A DNA stretch of 56,410 nt from Bacteroidota bacterium (GTDB lineage Bacteria > Bacteroidota > Bacteroidia > Chitinophagales > JADIYW01): contig JADIYW010000015.1 in NCBI GenBank assembly GCA_016705125.1, positions 1 to 56,410 on the forward strand, read 5' to 3'. A program made the translations under genes and the position numbers. The notes beneath the pieces are model-generated. The model had not been told where the DNA came from. It saw only the letters and a list, made by a program, of their open reading frames with translations, and did not search any database. Shown one piece after another: positions 51,149-56,410 of the stretch (its first letter is position 1; each line of letters opens with the position of its first letter).

Positions 51149-51910
51149 ATGTTAGTACAAAAAATTACATCTTTTCAAAAAATCTTAATTATTTGTTTCT
51201 TTTCTCTTGGTTTAACGGCTTGCACAACCCAACAAATACAAGAAACAATAGGTATTGTTTTAGGTAGTGGAGAACCAACCGAAGGCGAAACAGCTAATGG
51301 ATTAAAAGAAGCATTAGTTACCGGAATTATTAAAGGAACGGGTTTGCTTTCGCAAACAGATGGTTTTTTTGGCAATAATTTAGTAAAAATTCCATGGCCA
51401 GAAGAGGCGCAATTTGTAGCCACTGCACTTCAAAAAGTTGGTGCTGGCGGATTGGTGGATAAAGTTACTCTATCATTAAATAGAGCAGCAGAAAAAGCTT
51501 CTGGTGAGGCCAAAGACGTATTTGTCGTAGCGATAAAGCAAATGACCATTTCTGATGCCATGAATATATTATTTGGTGGAGACGGTCAAGCCACTGCCTA
51601 TTTGAAAAAGACAACGACTGGGGTTTTAACTGAAAAATTTAGACCAATTATTGACAATGCAATGGCTACCACCAATGCAACAAAATTTTGGGGCGATGCA
51701 ACAACTACTTATAATAAAATACCATTTGTAAAGCCTGTAAATACGGACCTTTCTGGTTTTGTTACTCAAAAAGCATTAGATGGCGTTTTTTTGATGGTGG
51801 AGAAGGAAGAAAATAAAATCCGTCAGGATCCATTTGCAAGGGTTTCGGATTTGATGAAAAAAGTTTTTGGTTTTGCAGATACTAAAAAGAATGGAACTAC
51901 ACCAAAATAA
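51149..51910 (+). CDS. DUF4197 family lipoprotein
   Basis: The signal peptide has a lipobox GLTAC. The body starts with ETANGLKEALVTGIIKGT and contains FVVAIKQMTISDAMNILFGGDGQATAYLK, typical of DUF4197 proteins. Family function is unknown; members are predicted periplasmic or outer-membrane-anchored. Length 253 is usual. Confidence 0.8.
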   Translation: MLVQKITSFQKILIICFFSLGLTACTTQQIQETIGIVLGSGEPTEGETANGLKEALVTGIIKGTGLLSQTDGFFGNNLVKIPWPEEAQFVATALQKVGAGGLVDKVTLSLNRAAEKASGEAKDVFVVAIKQMTISDAMNILFGGDGQATAYLKKTTTGVLTEKFRPIIDNAMATTNATKFWGDATTTYNKIPFVKPVNTDLSGFVTQKALDGVFLMVEKEENKIRQDPFARVSDLMKKVFGFADTKKNGTTPK

Positions 51911-51957
51911 ATAGACAAAAACATAATATTCTTAATTCATTCTGAATCAAAAAAAAA

Positions 51958-53151
51958 ATGGCGCTGCAAAACACACAAACTGGGCCCTTAAAGGGAATTC
52001 GAATTTTAGATTTAACTCGTTTATTGCCTGGGCCTTTGGGAAGTCAAATGTTAGGTGATTTGGGCGCAGAAGTGATTAAAATTGAAGATCCCAAAGCACC
52101 TGATTATTCAAGGTTTTTTCCGCCACATAAAGGCTCGCTTTCTTTGATGTATTTGGCAGTGAATAGATCTAAAAAATGCATAAGTATAGATTTAAAAAGT
52201 GAAGAAGGTCGTGCAATTTTTTATGATTTAGCCGCTTCTGCGGATATTGTGCTTGATTCATTTCGCCCTGGCGTATTGCAAAAAATGGGATTGGATTACG
52301 AAACGGTAAAAAAGATAAATCCTAAAATAATATATGTTTCTATAACTGGTTATGGAAATAATGGTCCTTATATGAATAAGGCTGGTCATGACTTAAATTA
52401 TATTGGCTATGCGGGATTGCTTGGACTTACGGGGACAAAAGCGGCTCCTGTAATGCCGGCACCACAAATAGCCGATATTGCTGGTGGCTCCTACCCTATG
52501 GTGATTGCTTGTTTGTCGGCTATTATAGCTAGGAATACAACCGGTATTGGTCAATTTGTAGATGTGGCTATGACAGATGCCTCTATTCCGCTTATTTCTT
52601 TTCTGTTGTTTGAACAAATGAATACAGGGAAAACCTTTCATCGGGAAGAGCCGATGTTGTCGGGTGGAATGGCCAATTACAATATTTATGAATGCAAAGA
52701 TGGCGGATTTATGGCTATGGGTGCTTTGGAACCCAAATTTTGGCAAGAATTCTGTATAGCGATTGGAAAATTGGAATGGATACCTCGAATGTTGCCTGAC
52801 CCTAAAATGGTAGCCGAATTAAAACAAGATTTGGAAGCACTCTTTTTGACAAAAACAAAAGAAGAATGGGCTGATTTTTCGAGTAATTATGATTTTTGCC
52901 TAACTCCAATATTAGATTTAGATGAGGTAAGTCAAGATAAGCACCTAATAGCTCGCAATATGTTTTTGGAAATGGAACATGCTGATTACGGTAAAATTAA
53001 AACCATTAATCAGCCAATACAATTTGGTGGAACGCCTACGGCGCCTAATATTCCACCCGCATTAATGGGAGAACATACCAATGAGATTTTAAGCAGTATT
53101 GGCTATTCTGAGGAGAAATTAGAGGGTTTAAAAAAGAAAGGGATTATATAA
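51958..53151 (+). CDS. CaiB/BaiF family III CoA transferase
   Basis: The N-terminus (GIRILDLTRLLPGPLGSQMLGDLGAEVIKIEDP) and the segment RSKKCISIDLKSEEGR are diagnostic of the family; the catalytic Asp should lie in GHDLNYIGYAGLL (near residue 145). These enzymes move CoA between carboxylic acids or racemise 2-methylacyl-CoA. The substrate is not evident. It starts 47 bases after the DUF4197 stop. Confidence 0.88.
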   Translation: MALQNTQTGPLKGIRILDLTRLLPGPLGSQMLGDLGAEVIKIEDPKAPDYSRFFPPHKGSLSLMYLAVNRSKKCISIDLKSEEGRAIFYDLAASADIVLDSFRPGVLQKMGLDYETVKKINPKIIYVSITGYGNNGPYMNKAGHDLNYIGYAGLLGLTGTKAAPVMPAPQIADIAGGSYPMVIACLSAIIARNTTGIGQFVDVAMTDASIPLISFLLFEQMNTGKTFHREEPMLSGGMANYNIYECKDGGFMAMGALEPKFWQEFCIAIGKLEWIPRMLPDPKMVAELKQDLEALFLTKTKEEWADFSSNYDFCLTPILDLDEVSQDKHLIARNMFLEMEHADYGKIKTINQPIQFGGTPTAPNIPPALMGEHTNEILSSIGYSEEKLEGLKKKGII

Positions 53152-53169
53152 TTATCCTCTTTTAGTATT

Positions 53170-53562
53170 TTATTTGCTGTTTACTAAAAAACAAAAAATT
53201 TGATTCGCCAGTTCAATTTCGTCGCTTTTAAAAGACTCTGAATATTCTAAACCAGTTGTTTGGTCGATTTTAAATAAATTCGTTTTACTTTTTATGGTAA
53301 TTATTTCGTTTTCGACATCAATTTTATAAATATTTTCTGGATGATTTGACGGTCTTTTTATACCATCATTTATTTGTAATGAATCAGCAGGAAATTCTAA
53401 AAAGAAAATACCGCTACTTGAAACTAATTTTCTGTATGAAATATATTGTTTCGCTTTATCAAAATTTTTAATTGAAAAACAATCCTTATTCATCGAATTT
53501 GATTTAGAAGTATGACAACTTAAAAACAATCCAATTATTATAATAAAAATGCTCGTTTTCAT
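53170..53562 (-). CDS. Hypothetical lipoprotein
   Basis: The signal ends IGLFLSCHTSK, a lipobox-like site. The remaining 110 residues are charged and beta-rich (YISYRKLVSSSGIFFLEF). No family is recognised. It is convergent with the CoA transferase gene. Confidence 0.5.
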   Translation of the reverse strand: MKTSIFIIIIGLFLSCHTSKSNSMNKDCFSIKNFDKAKQYISYRKLVSSSGIFFLEFPADSLQINDGIKRPSNHPENIYKIDVENEIITIKSKTNLFKIDQTTGLEYSESFKSDEIELANQIFCFLVNSK

Positions 53563-53764
53563 AATTGTTGTTTTTTAAAAGAACTATTATGGTCAATATT
53601 CCATAAAGGTAAACTAAATTTGGATTTTCTTCAACAAATCTAAAAAGCAATTCCGCTGAGAAATGAGGAAAAGTGATTTTTTCAACTTACACACTTTATA
53701 GGATAGTGTCTTATATATTATTATTTTACTTTGTAAGTGTCTAAATTAGCCTATAGTAAAATGA
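53563..53764. other. Gene-free stretch upstream of the lipoprotein gene
   Basis: The DNA between the lipoprotein start and the hairpin at 53765 is AT-rich and holds no convincing open frame or RNA. It probably carries only the lipoprotein promoter. Confidence 0.4.
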
Positions 53765-53785
53765 AGTGTTGGCGATACCAACACT
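53765..53785 (-). terminator. Hairpin after a gene fragment
   Basis: AGTGTTGG and CCAACACT form a perfect 8-bp stem with a 5-base loop. On the minus strand it lies about 18 bases after the stop of the fragment at 53803-53985, consistent with a terminator although the T-run is weak. Confidence 0.45.
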
Positions 53786-53802
53786 CCTAAGATATTTTGT
53801 AT

Positions 53803-53985
53803 TTAATCTAATATTAATCTCGGAACACCGTTAATCCCAAATCCAAACCATGTACCTTTTACATTAACTTTATGGCCAGAAGAAAGCTTGTTAGGTTCTC
53901 TAAATACTTTATCAACATCAGGGATTTTGACTGATATTGAAGTAGGAAATGTGCCATTTCCCAAACACATATTACCATTTCCAGG
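53803..53985 (-). pseudogene. Gene fragment, beta-rich, no start codon
   Basis: About 60 codons are open from just after a stop near 53990 down to the stop at 53803. They begin RTIQIVPGNGNMCLGNG and end NGVPRLILD. The residue pattern (VKIPDVDKVFREPNKL, VKGTWFGFG) looks protein-like, but no start codon precedes it except an internal Met. The downstream hairpin suggests a former gene end. I do not recognise the family. Confidence 0.4.
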
Positions 53986-53990
53986 TACTA

Positions 53991-54128
53991 TTTGTATTGT
54001 TCGTTAATCATTTGTCTGAACTTTAAATTATTTGATTCTTGTGATTGCTTTGATTTTTATTTTGTCGTTTTCTAATTTCAATTATTTTCTTTTTTCATAG
54101 CAATCATATGAATCACAAAAATCATAGT
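53991..54128. other. Gene-free stretch with degenerate copies of the right-end repeat
   Basis: The sequence between the fragment and the small tail ORF contains degenerate pieces of the 99-bp element, such as TTTGTCTGAACTT near 54011-54022 and CACAAAAATCATAG near 54114-54127. No gene seen. Confidence 0.4.
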
Positions 54129-54248
54129 TTAGACACCTTCAACAATTTTTATTTCTTCTTCTGTCAAATCGTTAATGTCTGAACTGTGATTCATTTGATT
54201 TGTATGATTAAGCTGATTTAAACTTCTTCCTTTAATCAAAGCAATCAT
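54129..54248 (-). CDS. Small tail ORF (restriction-enzyme-like C-terminus)
   Basis: Thirty-nine codons starting MIALIKGRSLNQ and ending DLTEEEIKIVEGV. LTEEEIKIVEG is the usual last segment of Eco57I-like and other restriction-associated methylases, so this may be a detached gene end rather than an independent gene. The same residues are encoded again just before 54270 downstream of the GxxExxY gene. Confidence 0.35.
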   Translation of the reverse strand: MIALIKGRSLNQLNHTNQMNHSSDINDLTEEEIKIVEGV

Positions 54249-54275
54249 ATGAACCACAAAAATCATAGTTCAGAC
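54177..54275. repeat. 99-bp palindromic repeat, copy A
   Basis: The ends GTCTGAACTGTGATT and AATCATAGTTCAGAC are near-perfect inverted arms. A nearly identical 99-bp copy lies at 54751-54849. The copies bracket the GxxExxY gene. Confidence 0.75.
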
Positions 54276-54312
54276 ACCTTCCACAATTTTTATTTCTTCT
54301 TCCGTCAAGTCG

Positions 54313-54744
54313 TTAATGTCTGAACTGTGATTTATTTGATTCAATTGATTTAAATTTCTTATTTGTCAGTCGCTTAAAATTTAGGCTAGTTTCTCCAAAG
54401 TTGATGAGTAAACCAATTTCTAAATTGTAAGCTTCCAAATAATTAATAGCCTGTGCAAAATGAACATCTTCTAGTTTAGTTATCGCTTTCAATTCCACCG
54501 AAATAATTCCCTCTACCAAAAAATCAACACGTCTTGTGCCTATTTGTTCTTCACGGTAAAATATGGGCATTTCAAATTCTCTACTAAATGAAATACCCGC
54601 TAAATTGATTTCAATAGCCAAAGCTCTTTGATAAATCACTTCCTGAAAACCATTCCCAAGCATTTTATGCACAATCATAGCACACCCAATAATTTTAGAA
54701 GTCAACTCAGAATATTTGTATTGCTCTTTTATCATAATATTCAT
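54313..54744 (-). CDS. GxxExxY family protein (PD-(D/E)xK nuclease-like)
   Basis: GNGFQEVIYQRAL (near residue 30) supplies GxxExxY. RRVDFLVEGIISVELKA carries the Asp and Glu-x-Lys of a PD-(D/E)xK nuclease core. INYLEAYNLEIGLLINFGETSLNFKRL is the conserved last strand region. The final residues (SIESNKSQFRH) are probably a wrong frame: the alternative frame reads NQINHSSDINDLTEEEIKIVEGV to a stop at 54270. Members sit in accessory loci of Bacteroidota; function unproven. It lies between the two 99-bp palindromes downstream of hsdS. Confidence 0.8.
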   Translation of the reverse strand: MNIMIKEQYKYSELTSKIIGCAMIVHKMLGNGFQEVIYQRALAIEINLAGISFSREFEMPIFYREEQIGTRRVDFLVEGIISVELKAITKLEDVHFAQAINYLEAYNLEIGLLINFGETSLNFKRLTNKKFKSIESNKSQFRH

Positions 54745-54750
54745 TTAATT

Positions 54751-54849
54751 GTCTGAACTGTGATTCATTTGATTTGTATGATTAAGCTGATTTAAACTTC
54801 TTCCTTTAATCAAAGCAATCATTTGAATCACAAAAATCATAGTTCAGAC
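54751..54849. repeat. 99-bp palindromic repeat, copy B
   Basis: Near-identical to 54177-54275, with the same inverted ends. It overlaps the last codons of hsdS (stop at 54837). Confidence 0.75.
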
Positions 54850-56036
54850 ACCTTCACCTGCCCATTCATCAGCATAGGCAATAGCCAATCCCGCAGTTTG
54901 GTGAGTTTTTCGTTTTCTTTTGCAGTCATATAAATTCTATTTGCAATTGGCAAGTAAAAATCATCGAACTGCTTCATTAAATTTGTTGGAGGCAACTCTG
55001 TTTGGTCCTATTAACTCCATCAAGATTAAGGTGTAATACTATTGTACCTGTTGCAAACCATTTTATGTAATTGTGATAATGAGCAGAATTGAATAACATC
55101 ATTAAGAAAGAATAAGGTATGCTCTCCGAAAGTATTTTCGCAATATCCATTGAAAAAACTAAATGTTCTTTATAGTAATCGGGAACTAAAATTGCTCTAC
55201 CAATAATATCTGCGTTTCTTGTTACATCAGTAGCAGCAATTAAAAGGTCTCCAGATTTTACTATATTCTTTTCTGAAAATTTACCTGAGTACGTTTTAAC
55301 ACCTTCCGATTTGTAAGTACCATCTAAATTAAAAGAGTTCAGATTTATCATTGGTATTCCGTCCCCATTGATTTCTTTACTTGTATAGGAAATTCCTCTT
55401 TGAATTTCAATTTCAGTGCGTAATAATTTCACTACCCACCCTTCAGGAATCTCCCTTTTCAACTCCTCATTCCAAACCATTTTACCGCCACTGGTTTTGT
55501 AGGGCTTGCCGTTTTTATCCGGAAAATCAAACTGCACAAACCAATAATCGTACAGCGTTTTTGCCATGGCTTCTAACTCGGCATTGATGCGGTTGTTGAG
55601 TTCGATTTGGAATCTAAAGCGGTAAGGACTGAGGCGATTTTTTGTTGAAGAGTTTTATTTAGTTTTCTTAAAACAATGCTATTTAGAATAGGCATTGTTA
55701 AAAATTTAGTCTGTGAGCCTTGAGATTTCTCTTTCAAACGCTTCAACTCTAACTTCAAAGAATAATAGATGAAATCAATATCATAATCATGTTTTGCAGT
55801 AAGAATATAAGTACGCTGATATGCATTAAATTTCCCTTTGAATCTGCTAACATGAAAATTCCCTTGTGCATTGTTTCCAGCAACTAAGACCACATCTTCA
55901 TCATAGGCATATTTATCAATAGTATCAGGTAGTGCCGAACAAGTGAAAAATGGGAATTGTCCACCTTTGACAGCTTGATTAGAATCTATTTGCTAGTCTT
56001 AATATTGCAGGCATCTGCAAGTATAGAATTATTCAT
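54837..56036 (-). pseudogene. hsdS: Type I restriction enzyme specificity subunit HsdS, three frame breaks
   Basis: The gene starts at 56036 with MNNSILADACNIKTSK, overlapping the hsdM stop. The first recognition-domain end is 55893-55573 (QTKFLTMPILNSIVLRKL, then LDSK), the conserved spacer and second domain are 55567-54977 (MAKTLYDYWFVQFDFPDKNG). The tail ends LMKQFDDFYLP...LRDWLLPMLMNGQ at 54837. Breaks: near 55985 (AAATAGAT lacks one T), near 55605 (CCAAATCG lacks one A), and near 55000 (CCAAACAGAG). Each is one base and would restore a full HsdS. HsdS reads the target sequence for methylation and cutting. Either inactive, phase-variable, or affected by sequence errors. Confidence 0.85.
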
Positions 56037-56410
56037 ACTTCAACCCATTTAATTGATTCTGAATTTCCTTTTCAAAGGTTTTCGATTCTGCAAAAAGGCC
56101 GTCTAAATTGGTTTTAAACCCATTCATTTTTGTTTCAAATTCTTTTGGCGTTATATCGGAGTATTCGATCTTTACATCAAAATATTGCCCCGCACTAAAG
56201 CTGTAATTCTTTTCTTTTATTTGCTCATAAGAAACTACAACGGTAAAATCTTCTTTGGCTTCGTGCTTATTAAATGTTTCGATAATTAATTGTTCTTCGG
56301 TATCTGAAAGCAAGGTTTTTTGGTTCTTGCCTTCTTTTACGGTGGTCCCGAGTTTAGAAGCATCCATCAAAACAATATCGCCTTTGGTATTGGCTTTGTC
56401 CAAAAACAAA
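56029..56410 (-). CDS. hsdM: Type I restriction-modification methyltransferase subunit HsdM, C-terminal part
   Basis: The 126 residues before the window edge show the HsdM C-terminal pattern: MFLDKANTKGDIVLMDASKLG, EEQLIIETFNKHEAKEDFTVVVSYEQI, and a helical end (FEKEIQNQLNGLKYE). The gene continues beyond the right edge. The stop overlaps the hsdS start by 8 bases, so translation is coupled. Confidence 0.8.
   Translation of the reverse strand, partial: LFLDKANTKGDIVLMDASKLGTTVKEGKNQKTLLSDTEEQLIIETFNKHEAKEDFTVVVSYEQIKEKNYSFSAGQYFDVKIEYSDITPKEFETKMNGFKTNLDGLFAESKTFEKEIQNQLNGLKYE

Noticed and set aside
1..56410. CRISPR arrays, rRNA genes and complete prophage
   Set aside because: No regularly spaced direct repeats, no rRNA-like sequence and no phage structural genes were seen; the BRO gene alone is not a prophage.

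Overview
The window looks like a chromosomal segment from an AT-rich member of the Bacteroidota. The signs are type IX secretion C-terminal sorting tails, an outer-membrane beta-barrel receptor with a carboxypeptidase-like N-terminal domain, the small DUF4295 protein beside rpmG and rpmB, a 3-ketosphinganine-reductase-like enzyme, Bacteroidota-type -7 boxes (TAnnTTTG), and almost no Shine-Dalgarno sequences. I cannot assign a genus.

Positions 1-9532 form an RNA-repair island, the most interesting part of the window. On the minus strand, from its start: a Ro60-type TROVE/vWA protein (8283-6766), then a cluster of structured RNAs (6704-5812), an S24/S26-like protein, a zinc-ribbon protein and an Rnl1-type RNA ligase (to 3824). 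An internal operator follows, then a Hen1-type RNA 3'-end methyltransferase, a stand-alone ligase like the C-terminal module of clostridial Pnkp, and a T4-type kinase/3'-phosphatase (to 373). A PrfH-type release factor converges from the left edge. A WYL-domain regulator (8507-9532) diverges from the TROVE gene. A 19-bp site built as 6-bp arms, 7-bp spacer and 6-bp arms occurs twice in that divergent region and once in front of Hen1. Five of the RNAs share one architecture: a terminal helix that differs in sequence but pairs in every copy, an asymmetric internal loop, and a conserved strand ending GTTACTTCG. Three carry a tRNA-like T-arm, and in at least two of these it precedes acceptor and D-arm, in circularly permuted order. 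This fits bacterial Y RNAs, the known partners of Ro60 proteins. Likely job: sensing and repairing RNA cut by ribotoxins.

Positions 9650-17213 hold cell-surface genes: a PI-PLC-like lipoprotein, a sulfoquinovosidase-like GH31 lipoprotein, a T9SS substrate, a TonB-receptor-like barrel and a frameshifted MORN-repeat lipoprotein. Positions 17287-30235 are mostly housekeeping: holA, an SPFH/zinc-ribbon pair, a nitroreductase, an acyl-CoA carboxylase and an adenylate-forming ligase, rimO, ftsY, DUF4295-rpmG-rpmB with a clear terminator, and tRNA-Arg. Positions 30311-31501 hold a repeat element and a ParDE toxin-antitoxin pair with a palindromic operator. Positions 31502-42368 hold lipid and envelope genes, rlmH, a rhomboid protease, threonine aldolase and topoisomerase IV (parC, parE).

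Positions 42520-47889 are accessory: a metzincin, two unknown genes, and a BRO/DinD-like gene lying between two copies of the 3' end of a DCC-family gene. Positions 48391-53562 hold a 2-oxoacid dehydrogenase E2, cinA, a DUF4197 protein and a CoA transferase. The right end (53765-56410) is a type I restriction-modification locus with hsdM, a frameshifted hsdS, a GxxExxY protein and duplicated 99-bp palindromic repeats. Single-base frame breaks occur in Pnkp, the Pnkp-type ligase, Hen1, MORN, DCC and hsdS, all accessory genes; none was seen in the core genes. They may be real decay or local sequence error.
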